Under the pieces are notes generated by a model. The model was given only the letters and a program-made list of their open reading frames with translations. It searched no databases and was not told the DNA's origin. A program made the translations under genes and the position numbers. From Physella acuta (taxonomy: Eukaryota; Mollusca; Gastropoda; Physidae), in the NCBI RefSeq assembly GCF_028476545.1, contig NW_026732579.1:114501-178500 (forward strand): a stretch of 64,000 bases of DNA, given 5' to 3'. Positions 31,239 to 44,939 of this stretch are shown here, piece after piece. The number at the start of each line of letters is the position of its first letter. The first letter of the stretch is position 1.

Positions 31239-32462
31239 GTTGGGGTCCAGTTGTGTAAACCCTGCGCTGCCTCAGCCAAGCTCTATGTCTCTCCTCCATG
31301 AACTGACCAGCGTATTGTTTATAGTCTGCGTTGGTCATCCTGTAAAATGGGTGGTGATATCGAGGTGGGTCTGTGGCTTTGAAAACATCTTCCTTTCCGG
31401 TGACTCGTTTAAACGCTGGTGCAATAGGTAGTCGTGTTTTATACTGCTGGTCGTACTCCTCCAAACACAGAAGATGGCGGTACCGCTCTGAACTCTGACG
31501 CTGAAGTCAAAAGTTTAAAAACATTTTCCAGACTTTTGTAAATAGTTTAAAGCTTTGTTGCAGTTGGAATGTTCTATATTCGAATTTAGACAAAATGTAT
31601 TTAAAAAAAAAACATTAACTTAAAGTTAATTTTTCAGAAGATTGGGTCCTGGCCTATAGGACCTAAGTAAAGCCATGCTGTTACAACAGTTAGACATTAC
31701 CACACATCTGGTCCTGTCAGGCTGTTACAACAGTTAGACATTACCACACGTCTGGTCCTGTCAGGCTGTTACAACAGTTAGACATTACCACACGTCTGGT
31801 CCTGTCAGGCTGTTACAACAGTTAGACATTACCACACGTCTGGTCCTGTCAGGCTGTTACAACAGTTAGACATTACCACACGTCTGGTCCTGTCAGGCTG
31901 TTACAACAGTTAGACATTACCACACGTCTGGTCCTGGCCTATAGGATCTAGACATTACGTCCGTGGTTCAAGCTATCATCCATGGTATTGACAGTCATTG
32001 CACATGTGTGGCAGAGACCACATACCTAACTGTAACAGACAATAACCACACACACACACTCTCTCTCTCTCACACACACACACACACTTGTATCAGACAG
32101 TAGACACACGCACACACACACCTGTATCAGACAGTAGACACACACACACACACCTGTATCAGACAGTACACACACGCACACACACCTGTATCAGACAGTA
32201 CACACACACACACACACACCTGTATCAGACAGTAGACACAAACACACACACACACACCTGTATCAGACAGTCGACACACACACACCTGTATCTGACAGTC
32301 GACACACACACACCTGTATCTGACAGTGGCACCCACCTGTCCTTGACCCGCCGACCCTTCAGGTGCCTCCCACTGCCTCAGGTTGTAGCCAGCGTGAGAA
32401 CCGCTGTAGATGTGACGTACATTGCTATCTAGTATGGCGCGGTGACTTAGACTAAAAGCCAT
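31234..32462 (-). CDS. small uncharacterised protein, paralogue A
   Basis: Two exons, 32337-32462 and 31234-31500, joined in phase 0, give 130 residues. Exon 1 encodes MAFSLSHRAIL, then VRHIYSGSHAGYNLRQW. Exon 2 encodes EEYDQQYKTRLPIAPAFKRV, then DPPRYHHPFYRMTNADYKQY, ending VYTTGPQR. I do not recognise the family. The gene at 44940-47331 shares the exon-1 motif (SLSHxAIL, YSGSHAGYxLR), the intron position and phase, and the start of exon 2 (E-E-Y-x-x-x-Y-K-x-R-x-P-x-A-P-x-F). It is a compact basic, Tyr/His/Arg-rich protein without signal peptide or membrane segment. An AG acceptor lies just upstream of the ATG (32465-32466) and a good donor lies at 32743, so a 5' exon exists. The upstream frame is open to an ATG at 32825, so the true start could be 27 residues or so earlier. 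Confidence 0.75.
31685..31940. repeat. 44-bp minisatellite, about 6 copies, in the intron of paralogue A
   Basis: The unit contains 'caggctgttacaacagttag' and 'acattaccacacgtctggtc'. It lies wholly inside the intron of the 130-aa gene. Fragments of the unit ('ggtcctggcctatagga') flank both sides. Confidence 0.94.
32050..32335. repeat. CA microsatellite mixed with a 'cctgtatcagacagt' unit
   Basis: Eight or so copies of 'cctgtatcagacagta' separated by (CA)n tracts of varying length. The array ends directly at the splice donor of exon 1 of paralogue A. Confidence 0.92.
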
Positions 32463-32600
32463 AGCTGACGACTATTGAGCCTACACTTATAAAATAAGAA
32501 ATAAATATATGTTTATTGAATCAATAATAAAAAAATATCCGAACAAGAGAATGTAAAAGTGGTATATAATACATCTAAATATTTCATTTGTCATATGCAC

Positions 32601-32602
<2 letters not shown>

Positions 32603-32690
<88 letters not shown>
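32603..32690. repeat. (TA)n microsatellite
   Basis: About 88 bp of TA dinucleotides within the putative 5' intron of paralogue A. Confidence 0.9.
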
Positions 32691-32693
<3 letters not shown>

Positions 32694-32743
32694 TCTACTA
32701 CTACCCATACAAATATGTAATTGGAAATGAAAGAGTTTCTTAC

Positions 32744-32825
32744 CTGTCTTCGTTGGTTCCAGCAAAAGAATAGTTCCAGCAAATAATTTTCCTTGCAGTT
32801 TTATGCACTGCTTGGGTAGACCCAT
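32744..32825 (-). other. putative 5' exon of paralogue A (UTR or coding)
   Basis: It ends at an ACAG|GTAAGA donor (32743) and has an open frame from an ATG at 32825 (MGLPKQCIKLQGKLFAGT...). Spliced in phase 1 to the acceptor at 32465-32466, that frame runs into MAFSLSH. It could equally be untranslated leader. There is no homologue evidence for the extra residues. Confidence 0.35.
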
Positions 32826-32997
32826 GCATGCGACAATAAAAGTTGCCAGTGATTTGTAAAAGACATGCAAAAAATTAAATATATGCAGGCAACTGGATTG
32901 GACGCCAATGACAGGATCGATTTAATTTTGGCGCCTTGTCAATTTGTATTTATAACAAGTCGTCTGCTGGGGCTGTAACGACTTTCGTCACCTAGAC

Positions 32998-33213
32998 CAG
33001 GGGTCTCCAAACTACGGCCCGCGGGCCGGATGCGGCCCGCGATGTCCTCTCATCCGGCCCGCGGAGACCCTTTTGTCCACGGAAAACCCGTTTGTTGGTG
33101 ATGGCGGAGGAACTTTGCCCAAAAAATCAAAGACATTTCTGGGAGAAACTGGCCCCCGAACTGAAATTTGATAGTTAATGCGGCCCTCGGACTGAAAAGT
33201 TTGGAGACCCCTG
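32998..33213. mobile_element. hAT-type MITE with perfect 8-bp target duplication
   Basis: The termini are CAGGGGTCTCCAAAC at 32998 and GTTTGGAGACCCCTG ending 33213. The octamer acctagac flanks both sides (32990-32997 and 33214-33221). The 'cggcccgcgggccggatg' and 'gcggcccgcg' interior is a familiar pattern of hAT non-autonomous elements in animals. 216 bp, no coding content. The exact duplication implies a fairly young insertion. Confidence 0.93.
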
Positions 33214-33589
33214 ACCTAGACCAATTTTATTTTTACAGCCGTCAGACAGACTACAGTAGAAGATCTCACGGGCCCGACCAACAAGTACACCACAGTTTTA
33301 GCGTGTTTGTAGTCCATTTGTTCCAACACAAGGGAAGCTATTATTTATGCAAGCCAGAAGTAAAATAACGAATATGATGATCATGACGGAGCAGTCAAAC
33401 ATCACGTGTAAAAAAAAAACCGACAAAACGCCCCCACCCTCGACATAACGATCCAGTCAAAACAGCCCCGTCAAATGGGCTCCCTTCACATTGACTCCCC
33501 ACATATTGGCTCCCGACAAATAGATTCAAGGCATGTTGGTTTACGATAAAGACATCTTTTGTCATAGAAGGAACTATATTTTTCCAATG
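33214..33589. other. spacer before the large satellite
   Basis: Unremarkable sequence with short imperfect 'tggctcccgacaaa' repeats near 33478-33540. No gene seen. Confidence 0.35.
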
Positions 33590-36500
33590 TGACTGTCCAC
33601 TAGACGTGTCCGACCACTACACATGTCTGTCCACTACACATGTCTGTCCACTACACATGTCTGTCCACTAGACGTGTCTGTCCACTAGACGTGTCCGACC
33701 ACTACACATGTCTGTCCACTACACATGTCTGTCCACTACACATGTCTGTCCACAACACATGTCTGTCCACTAGACGTGTCTGTCCACTAGACGTGTCTGT
33801 CCACTAGACGTGTCCGACCACTACACATGTCTGTCCACTAGACGTGTCTGACCACTACACATGTCTGTCCACTAGACGTGTCCGACCACTACACATGTCT
33901 GTCCACTAGACGTGTTGTCTGTCCACTACACATGTCTGTCCACTAGACGTGTCTGACCACTACACATGTCTGTCCACTAGACGTGTCCGACCACTACACA
34001 TGTCTGTCCACTAGACGTGTTGTCTGTCCACTACACATGTCTGTCCACTAGACGTGTCTGTCCACTAGACGTGTCTGTCCACTAGACGTGTCCGACCACT
34101 ACACATGTCTGTCCACTAGACGTGTCCGAACTCTACACATGTCTGTCCACTAGACGTGTCTGATCACTACACATGTCTGTCCACTAGACGTGTCTGACCA
34201 CTACACATGTCTGTCCACTAGACGTGTCCGACCACTACACATGTCTGTCCACTAGACGTGTTGTCTGTCCACTACACATGTCTGTCCACTAGACGTGTCT
34301 GTCCACTAGACGTGTCTGTCCACTAGACGTGTCCGACCACTACACATGTCTGTCCACTAGACGTGTCCGAACTCTACACATGTCTGTCCACTAGACGTGT
34401 CTGATCACTACACATGTCTGTCCACTAGACGTGTCCGACCACTACACATGTCTGTCCACTAGACGTGTCCGACCACTACACATGTCTGTCCACTACACAT
34501 GTCTGTCCACTAGACGTGTCTGACCACTACACATGTCTGTCCACTAGACGTGTCCGACCACTACACATGTCTGTCCACTACACGTGTCTGTCCACTAGAC
34601 GTGTCTGACCACTACACATGTCTGTCCACTAGACGTGTCCGACCACTACACATGTCTGTCCACTAGACGTGTTGTCTGTCTACTACACATGTCTGTCCAC
34701 TAGACGTGTCTGACCACTACACATGTCTGTCCACTAGACGTGTCCGATCACTACACATGTCTGTCCACTACACATGTCCGACCACTACACATGTCTGTCC
34801 ACTACACATGTCTGTCCACTAGACGTGTCTGACCACTACACATGTCTGTCCACTAGACGTGTCCGAACTCTACACATGTCTGTCCACTAGACGTGTCCGA
34901 ACTCTACACATGTCTGACGACTAGACGTGTCCGATCACTACACATGTCTGTCCACTAGACGTGTTGTCTGTCCACTAGACGTGTCTGACCACTACACATG
35001 TATGTCCACTAGACGTGTTGTCTGTCCACTACACATGTCTGTCCACTAGACGTGTTGTCTGTCCACTAGACGTGTTGTCTGTCCACTAGACGTGTTGTCT
35101 GTCCACTACACATGTCTGTCCACTAGACGTGTTGTCTGTCCACTACACATGTCTGTCCACTAGACGTGTCCGAACTCTACACATGTCTGTCGACTAGACG
35201 TGTCCGACCACTACACATGTCTGTCCACTAGACGTGTTGTCTGTCCACTAGACATGTTGTCTGTCCACTACACATGTCTGCCCACTAGACGTGTTGTCTG
35301 TCCACTAGACGTGTTGTCTGTCCACTACACATGTCTGCCCACTAGACGTGTCTGTCCACTACACATGTCTGTCCACTAGACGTGTTGTCTGTCCACTACA
35401 CATGTCTGTCCACTAGACGTGTTGTCTGTCCACTACACATGTCTGTCCACTAGACGTGTTGTCTGTCCACTACACATGTCTGTCCACTAGACGTGTTGTC
35501 TGTCCACTACACATGTCTGTCTACTAGACGTGTTGTCTGTCCACTACACATGTCTGTCCACTAGACGTGTCCGACCACTACACATGTCTGTCCACTAGAC
35601 GTGTTGTCTGTCCACTACACATGTCTGTCCACTAGACGTGTCCGACCACTACACATGACTGTCCACTAGACGTGTTGTCTGTCCACTAGACGTGTCTGTC
35701 CACTAGACGTGTTGTCTGTCCACTACACATGTCTGTCCACTAGACGTGTTGTCTGTCCACTACACATGTCTGTCCACTAGACGTGTTGTCTGTCCACTAC
35801 ACATGTCTGTCCACTAGACGTGTCCGACCACTACACATGTCTGTCCACTAGACGTGTTGTCTGTCCACTACAAATGCTGTCCACTAGACGTGTTGTATGT
35901 CCACTACACATGTCTGTCCACTAGACGTGTCCGACCACTACACATGTCTGTCCACTAGACGTGTTGTCTGTCCACTACACATGTCTGTCCACTAGACGTG
36001 TCCGACCACTACACATGTCTGTCCACTAGACGTGTTGTCTGTCCACTACACATGTCTGTCCACTAGACGTGTTGTCTGTCCACTACACATGTCTGTCCAC
36101 TAGACGTGTCCGACCACTACACATGTCTGTCCACTAGACGTGTTGTCTGTCCACTACACATGTCTGTCCACTAGACGTGTCCGACCACTACACATGTCTG
36201 TCCACTAGACGTGTTGTCTGTCCACTACACATGTCTGTCCACTAGACGTGTTGTCTGTCCACTACACATGTCTGTCCACTAGACGTGTCCGAACTCTACA
36301 CATGTCTGTCGACTAGACGTGTCCGACCACTACACATGTCTGTCCACTAGACGTGTTGTCTGTCCACTAGACGTGTTGTCTGTCCACTACACATGTCTGC
36401 CCACTAGACGTGTTGTCTGTCCACTAGACGTGTTGTCTGTCCACTACACATGTCTGCCCACTAGACGTGTCTGTCCACTACACATGTCTGTCCACTAGAC

Positions 36501-39500
36501 GTGTTGTCTGTCCACTACACATGTCTGTCCACTAGACGTGTTGTCTGTCCACTACACATGTCTGTCCACTAGACGTGTTGTCTGTCCACTACACATGTCT
36601 GTCCACTAGACGTGTTGTCTGTCCACTACACATGTCTGTCTACTAGACGTGTTGTCTGTCCACTACACATGTCTGTCGACTAGACGTGTCCGACCACTAC
36701 ACATGTCTGTCCACTAGACGTGTTGTCTGTCCACTACACATGTCTGTCCACTAGACGTGTCCGACCACTACACATGACTGTCCACTAGACGTGTTGTCTG
36801 TCCACTAGACGTGTCTGTCCACTAGACGTGTTGTCTGTCCACTACACATGTCTGTCCACTAGACGTGTTGTCTGTCCACTACACATGTCTGTCCACTAGA
36901 CGTGTTGTCTGTCCACTACACATGTCTGTCCACTAGACGTGTCCGACCACTACACATGTCTGTCCACTAGACGTGTTGTCTGTCCACTACAAATGCTGTC
37001 CACTAGACGTGTTGTATGTCCACTACACATGTCTGTCCACTAGACGTGTCCGACCACTACACATGTCTGTCCACTAGACGTGTTGTCTGTCCACTACACA
37101 TGTCTGTCCACTAGACGTGTCCGACCACTACACATGTCTGTCCACTAGACGTGTTGTCTGTCCACTACACATGTCTGTCCACTAGACGTGTTGTCTGTCC
37201 ACTACACATGTCTGTCCACTAGACGTGTCCGACCACTACACATGTCTGTCCACTAGACGTGTTGTCTGTCCACTACACATGTCTGTCCACTAGACGTGTT
37301 GTCTGTCCACTACACATGTCTGTCCACTAGACGTGTCCGACCACTACACATGTCTGTCCACTAGACGTGTTGTCTGTCCACTACACATGTCTGTCCACTA
37401 GACGTGTCCGACCACTACACATGTCTGTCCACTAGACGTGTTGTCTGTCCACTACACATGTCTGTCCACTAGACGTGTTGTCTGTCCACTACACATGTCT
37501 GTCCACTAGACGTGTCCGACCACTACACATGTCTGTCCACTAGACGTGTTGTCTGTCCACTACACATGTCTGTCCACTAGACGTGTTGTCTGTCCACTAC
37601 ACATGTCTGTCTACTAGACGTGTTGTCTGTCCACTACACATGTCTGTCCACTAGACGTGTCCGACCACTACACATGTCTGTCCACTAGACGTGTTGTCTG
37701 TCCACTACACATGTCTGTCCACTAGACGTGTCCGACCACTACACATGTCTGTCCACTAGACGTGTTGTCTGTCCACTAGACGTGTCTGTCCACTAGACGT
37801 GTTGTCTGTCCACTACACATGTCTGTCCACTAGACGTGTTGTCTGTCCACTACACATGTCTGTCTACTAGACGTGTTGTCTGTCCACTACACATGTCTGT
37901 CCACTAGACGTGTCCGACCACTACACATGTCTGTCCACTAGACGTGTTGTCTGTCCACTACACATGTCTGTCCACTAGACGTGTCCGACCACTACACATG
38001 TCTGTCCACTAGACGTGTTGTCTGTCCACTAGACGTGTCTGTCCACTAGACGTGTTGTCTGTCCACTACACATGTCTGTCCACTAGACGTGTTGTCTGTC
38101 CACTACACATGTCTGTCTACTAGACGTGTTGTCTGTCCACTACACATGTCTGTCCACTAGACGTGTCTGACCACTACACATGTCTGTCCACTAGACGTGT
38201 CCGACCACTACACATGTCTGTCCACTAGACGTGTCCGACCACTACACATGTCTGTCCACTAGACGTGTCCGACCACTACACATGTCTGTCCACTAGACGT
38301 GTTGTCTGTCCACTAGATGTGTCCGTCCACTACACATGACTGTCCACTAGACGTGTCTGACCACTACACATGACTGTCCACTAGACGTGTCTGACCACTA
38401 CACATGTCTGTCCACTAGACGTGTCCGACCACTACACATGTCTGTCCACTAGACGTGTCTGTCCACTAGACGTGTCTGTCCACTAGACGTGTCCGACCAC
38501 TACACATGTCTGTCCACTAGACGTGTTGTCTGTCCACTAGACGTGTCCGACCACTACACATGTCTGTCCATCAGACGTGTTGTCTGTCCATTAGACGTGT
38601 CTGTCCACTAGACGTGTCCGACCACTACACATGTCTGTCCACTAGACGTGTTGTCTGTCCACTACACATGTCTGTCCACTAGACGTGTTGTCTGTCCACT
38701 AGACGTGTCCGACCACTACACATGTCTGTCCATCAGACGTGTTGTCTGTCCATTAGACGTGTCTGTCCACTAGACGTGTCCGACCACTACACATGTCTGT
38801 CCACTAGACGTGTTGTCTGTCCACTACACATGTCTGTCCACTAGACGTGTTGTCTGTCCACTACACATGTCTGTCCACTAGACGTGTCCGACCACTACAC
38901 ATGTCTGTCCACTAGACGTGTTGTCTGTCCACTACACATGTCTGTCCACTAGACGTGTTGTCTGTCCACTACACATGTCTGTCCACTAGACGTGTTGTCT
39001 GTCCACTACACATGTCTGTCCACTAGACGTGTTGTCTGTCCACTAGACGTGATGTCTGTCCACTAGACGTGTTGTCTGTCCACTACACATGTCTGTCCAT
39101 CAGACGTGTTGTCTGTCCATTAGACGTGTCTGTCCACTAGACGTGTCCGACCACTACACATGTCTGTCCACTAGACGTGTTGTCTGTCCACTACACATGT
39201 CTGTCCACTAGACGTGTTGTCTGTCCACTACACATGTCTGTCCACTAGACGTGTCCGACCACTACACATGTCTGTCCACTAGACGTGTTGTCTGTCCACT
39301 ACACATGTCTGTCCACTAGACGTGTTGTCTGTCCACTACACATGTCTGTCTACTAGACGTGTTGTCTGTCCACTAGACGTGTTGTCTGTCCACTAGACGT
39401 GTTGTCTGTCCACTACACATGTCTGTCCACTAGACGTGTTGTCTGTCCACTAGACGTGTTGTCTGTCCACTAGACGTGTTGTCTGTCCACTAGACGTGTT

Positions 39501-42500
39501 GTCTGTCCACTAGACGTGTTGTCTGTCCACTAGACGTGTTGTCTGTCCACTACACATGTCTGTCCACTAGACGTGTCCGAACTCTACACATGTCTGTCGA
39601 CTAGACGTGTCCGACCACTACACATGTCTGTCCACTAGACGTGTTGTCTGTCCACTAGACGTGTTGTCTGTCCACTACACATGTCTGCCCACTAGACGTG
39701 TTGTCTGTCCACTAGACGTGTTGTCTGTCCACTACACATGTCTGCCCACTAGACGTGTCTGTCCACTACACATGTCTGTCCACTAGACGTGTTGTCTGTC
39801 CACTACACATGTCTGTCCACTAGACGTGTTGTCTGTCCACTACACATGTCTGTCCACTAGACGTGTTGTCTGTCCACTACACATGTCTGTCCACTAGACG
39901 TGTTGTCTGTCCACTACACATGTCTGTCTACTAGACGTGTTGTCTGTCCACTACACATGTCTGTCGACTAGACGTGTCCGACCACTACACATGTCTGTCC
40001 ACTAGACGTGTTGTCTGTCCACTACACATGTCTGTCCACTAGACGTGTCCGACCACTACACATGACTGTCCACTAGACGTGTTGTCTGTCCACTAGACGT
40101 GTCTGTCCACTAGACGTGTTGTCTGTCCACTACACATGTCTGTCCACTAGACGTGTTGTCTGTCCACTACACATGTCTGTCCACTAGACGTGTTGTCTGT
40201 CCACTACACATGTCTGTCCACTAGACGTGTCCGACCACTACACATGTCTGTCCACTAGACGTGTTGTCTGTCCACTACAAATGCTGTCCACTAGACGTGT
40301 TGTATGTCCACTACACATGTCTGTCCACTAGACGTGTCCGACCACTACACATGTCTGTCCACTAGACGTGTTGTCTGTCCACTACACATGTCTGTCCACT
40401 AGACGTGTCCGACCACTACACATGTCTGTCCACTAGACGTGTTGTCTGTCCACTACACATGTCTGTCCACTAGACGTGTTGTCTGTCCACTACACATGTC
40501 TGTCCACTAGACGTGTCCGACCACTACACATGTCTGTCCACTAGACGTGTTGTCTGTCCACTACACATGTCTGTCCACTAGACGTGTTGTCTGTCCACTA
40601 CACATGTCTGTCCACTAGACGTGTCCGACCACTACACATGTCTGTCCACTAGACGTGTTGTCTGTCCACTACACATGTCTGTCCACTAGACGTGTCCGAC
40701 CACTACACATGTCTGTCCACTAGACGTGTTGTCTGTCCACTACACATGTCTGTCCACTAGACGTGTTGTCTGTCCACTACACATGTCTGTCCACTAGACG
40801 TGTCCGACCACTACACATGTCTGTCCACTAGACGTGTTGTCTGTCCACTACACATGTCTGTCCACTAGACGTGTTGTCTGTCCACTACACATGTCTGTCT
40901 ACTAGACGTGTTGTCTGTCCACTACACATGTCTGTCCACTAGACGTGTCCGACCACTACACATGTCTGTCCACTAGACGTGTTGTCTGTCCACTACACAT
41001 GTCTGTCCACTAGACGTGTCCGACCACTACACATGTCTGTCCACTAGACGTGTTGTCTGTCCACTAGACGTGTCTGTCCACTAGACGTGTTGTCTGTCCA
41101 CTACACATGTCTGTCCACTAGACGTGTTGTCTGTCCACTACACATGTCTGTCTACTAGACGTGTTGTCTGTCCACTACACATGTCTGTCCACTAGACGTG
41201 TCCGACCACTACACATGTCTGTCCACTAGACGTGTTGTCTGTCCACTACACATGTCTGTCCACTAGACGTGTCCGACCACTACACATGTCTGTCCACTAG
41301 ACGTGTTGTCTGTCCACTAGACGTGTCTGTCCACTAGACGTGTTGTCTGTCCACTACACATGTCTGTCCACTAGACGTGTTGTCTGTCCACTACACATGT
41401 CTGTCTACTAGACGTGTTGTCTGTCCACTACACATGTCTGTCCACTAGACGTGTCTGACCACTACACATGTCTGTCCACTAGACGTGTCCGACCACTACA
41501 CATGTCTGTCCACTAGACGTGTCCGACCACTACACATGTCTGTCCACTAGACGTGTCCGACCACTACACATGTCTGTCCACTAGACGTGTTGTCTGTCCA
41601 CTAGATGTGTCCGTCCACTACACATGACTGTCCACTAGACGTGTCTGACCACTACACATGACTGTCCACTAGACGTGTCTGACCACTACACATGTCTGTC
41701 CACTAGACGTGTCCGACCACTACACATGTCTGTCCACTAGACGTGTCTGTCCACTAGACGTGTCTGTCCACTAGACGTGTCCGACCACTACACATGTCTG
41801 TCCACTAGACGTGTTGTCTGTCCACTAGACGTGTCCGACCACTACACATGTCTGTCCATCAGACGTGTTGTCTGTCCATTAGACGTGTCTGTCCACTAGA
41901 CGTGTCCGACCACTACACATGTCTGTCCACTAGACGTGTTGTCTGTCCACTACACATGTCTGTCCACTAGACGTGTTGTCTGTCCACTAGACGTGTCCGA
42001 CCACTACACATGTCTGTCCATCAGACGTGTTGTCTGTCCATTAGACGTGTCTGTCCACTAGACGTGTCCGACCACTACACATGTCTGTCCACTAGACGTG
42101 TTGTCTGTCCACTACACATGTCTGTCCACTAGACGTGTTGTCTGTCCACTACACATGTCTGTCCACTAGACGTGTCCGACCACTACACATGTCTGTCCAC
42201 TAGACGTGTTGTCTGTCCACTACACATGTCTGTCCACTAGACGTGTTGTCTGTCCACTACACATGTCTGTCCACTAGACGTGTTGTCTGTCCACTACACA
42301 TGTCTGTCCACTAGACGTGTTGTCTGTCCACTAGACGTGATGTCTGTCCACTAGACGTGTTGTCTGTCCACTACACATGTCTGTCCATCAGACGTGTTGT
42401 CTGTCCATTAGACGTGTCTGTCCACTAGACGTGTCCGACCACTACACATGTCTGTCCACTAGACGTGTTGTCTGTCCACTACACATGTCTGTCCACTAGA

Positions 42501-43500
42501 CGTGTTGTCTGTCCACTACACATGTCTGTCCACTAGACGTGTCCGACCACTACACATGTCTGTCCACTAGACGTGTTGTCTGTCCACTACACATGTCTGT
42601 CCACTAGACGTGTTGTCTGTCCACTACACATGTCTGTCTACTAGACGTGTTGTCTGTCCACTAGACGTGTTGTCTGTCCACTAGACGTGTTGTCTGTCCA
42701 CTACACATGTCTGTCCACTAGACGTGTTGTCTGTCCACTAGACGTGTTGTCTGTCCACTAGACGTGTTGTCTGTCCACTAGACGTGTTGTCTGTCCACTA
42801 GACGTGTTGTCTGTCCACTAGACGTGTTGTCTGTCCACTAGACGTGTTGTCTGTCCACTAGACGTGTTGTCTGTCCACTAGACGTGTTGTCTGTCCACTA
42901 GACGTGTTGTCTGTCCACTAGACGTGTTGTCTGTCCACTTGACGTGTCTGTCCACTTGACGTGTTGTATGTCCACTTGACGTGTCTGTCCACTAGACGTG
43001 TTGTATGTCCACTTGACGTGTCTGTCCACTAGACGTGTTGTCTGTCCATTAGACGTGTTGTATGTCCACTTGACGTGTCTATCCACTAGACGTGTTGTCT
43101 GTCCACTTGACGTGTCTGTCCACTAGACGTGTTGTCTGTCCACTTGACGTGTCTGTCCACTAGACGTGTTGTCTGTCCACTAGACGTGTTGTATGTCCAC
43201 TTGACGTGTCTGTCCACTAGACGTGTTGTATGTCCACTTGACGTGTCTGTCCACTAGACGTGTTGTATGTCCACTTGACATGTCTGTCCACTAGACGTGT
43301 TGTATGTCCACTTGACGTGTCTGTCCACTAGACGTGTTGTATGTCCACTTGACGTGTCTGTCCACTAGACGTGTTGTATGTCCACTTGACGTGTCTGTCC
43401 ACTAGACGTGTTGTATGTCCACTTGACGTGTCTGTCCACTAGACGTGTTGTATGTCCACTTGACGTGTCTGTCCACTAGACGTGTCTGTCCACTAGATAT
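33590..43500. repeat. 9.9-kb satellite of 17/20-bp units with higher-order repeats
   Basis: It is built from 17-bp pieces 'ctgtccactacacatgt', 'ctgtccactagacgtgt' and 'ccgaccactacacatgt', often with a 3-bp 'tgt' spacer. The left part (33.6-35.1 kb) is irregular. From about 35.2 kb rare variants recur at fixed distances: 'caaatgctgt' at 35871, 36990 and 40278 (offsets 1,119 and 3,288), and the 'ccatcagacg', 'gatgtctgtcc' and 'agatgtgtccgtcc' variants about 3,288 bp apart. The last 0.65 kb is dominated by a 'ccacttgacgtgt' variant. There is no gene within. It separates the two paralogous genes. Confidence 0.96.
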
Positions 43501-43639
43501 GTCGGTCCTTAAGTCAGACAGTCAAACACTAGGAAAAAACAAATGTTTATTTATATAAATACATTTTATTTTTATATTTATTTCACACATTTGTATTTTG
43601 TAATCAAATTTTAAAGATTTTTTTACAAGCATTCGAAAA

Positions 43640-44148
43640 GGCACATGTTGATAAATTAATATTTTAAATAGTGTAACAAAAGTGTAGGAAGGCACATGTT
43701 GATAAATTGATATTTTAAATAGTGTAACTAAAGTGTAGGAAGGCACATGTTGATAAATTGATATTTTAAATTGTGTAACTAAAGTGTAGGAAGGCACATG
43801 TTGATAAATTGATATTTTAAATAGTGTAACTAAAGTGTAGGAAGGCACATGTTGATAAATTGATATTTTAAATTGTGTAACTAAAGTGTAGGAAGGCACA
43901 TGTTGATAAATTGATATTTTAAATAGTGTAACTAAAGTGTAGGAAGGCACATGTTGATAAATTGATATTTTAAATAGTGTAACAAAAGTGTAGGAAGGCA
44001 CATGTTGATAAATTGATATTTTAAATTGTGTAACAAAAGTGTAGGAAGGCACATGTTGATAAATTGATATTTTAAATTGTGTAACTAAAGTGTAGGAAGG
44101 CACATGTTGATAAATTGATATTTTAAATTGTGTAACTAAAGTGTAGGA
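43640..44148. repeat. 51-bp minisatellite, about 10 copies
   Basis: The unit contains 'ggcacatgttgataaattga' and 'tattttaaattgtgtaac'. Because 51 is divisible by three, one minus frame stays open for 193 codons; this is an artefact. Confidence 0.94.
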
Positions 44149-44329
44149 TAAAACTAACAGAATCCAAGAATTATCGCTAAAGTGTACTTAAACTGAAGAG
44201 TGTGACATTTTACCAGACTATCCAAATTTTGTAGGCGTAAATATCTTCAAACCTACGTTCTTAATCAGTTTGTTTTACATTTAAATTAAAAGACAATGAA
44301 AACTGATTTTTTTAAAAAACTAACAAAAT

Positions 44330-44420
44330 AACCTGATAAAACAACCTGACAAAATAAATTAACAAAATAAACTGACAAAATAACCTGACAAAATAAACTG
44401 ACAAAATAAAAACAAACAAA
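44330..44420. repeat. short degenerate repeat 'aaaataacctgac'
   Basis: Six or seven imperfect copies of a 13-14-bp unit in AT-rich DNA. Confidence 0.7.
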
Positions 44421-44539
44421 ACAAACTTCGATCAACGGCGTGCTTGATATCTTCTTCTCGTGTTAATTTTCCCATGCTAGACTAAAATGAGTCCTGAGTC
44501 CACCCAACTCAGATGGGTACCTAACTTATATTAGGGGAA

Positions 44540-44655
44540 GTAAAGTCGGCTAGGCATAGTGCTGACCACACTATCTCTTCATATGCCGAGGTCACAGAAA
44601 CAAGTGAACTCTACTTCACTTGCCCCATAGACCGTCAGGTTTGAAAGGGAAACTT
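44540..44655. repeat. SINE-like dispersed repeat, copy 2
   Basis: It shares ordered motifs with 3540-3700: 'agtgctgaccacacta', 'ctctacttcacttgcccc', 'atagaccg', 'ggtttgaaag'. It is bordered by 'aagtaaag' and 'actttactt', a possible short inverted end. It lies downstream of paralogue B. Confidence 0.6.
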
Positions 44656-44675
44656 TACTTTTACTAAAATGGTGT

Positions 44676-44681
44676 TTTATT
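44676..44681 (-). promoter_or_regulatory. possible poly-A signal of paralogue B
   Basis: AATAAA on the minus strand about 260 bp past the stop codon of the gene at 44940-47331. Confidence 0.4.
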
Positions 44682-44939
44682 TCATTATGAAAGGGACGTT
44701 GTCATGGTGTGTAGCGTCTAAAAAGTGAATCAAGCCAACTGTGTGTTCTAGTTGACGGAAGTTGTTGGAAACAGCTGACAAAGCACCAAGAGGCCCACCA
44801 CTGGGCTGGGACTATCTTTTATGTAGCCCACATAGATAAGCCGGCACCGTGTCAGCACGCGCTGCATGAAGTAAGCGACATGATCACGTGACAGTTTCAA
44901 CAAAGGTTTTTGTTTTTTGTTACTTTCTACCACCAAGAG

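Noticed and set aside
33590-43500. Possible CRISPR-like array of short repeats and spacers
   Set aside because: Units are contiguous, nearly identical and degenerate by drift; there are no unique spacers, and the context is an animal genome.
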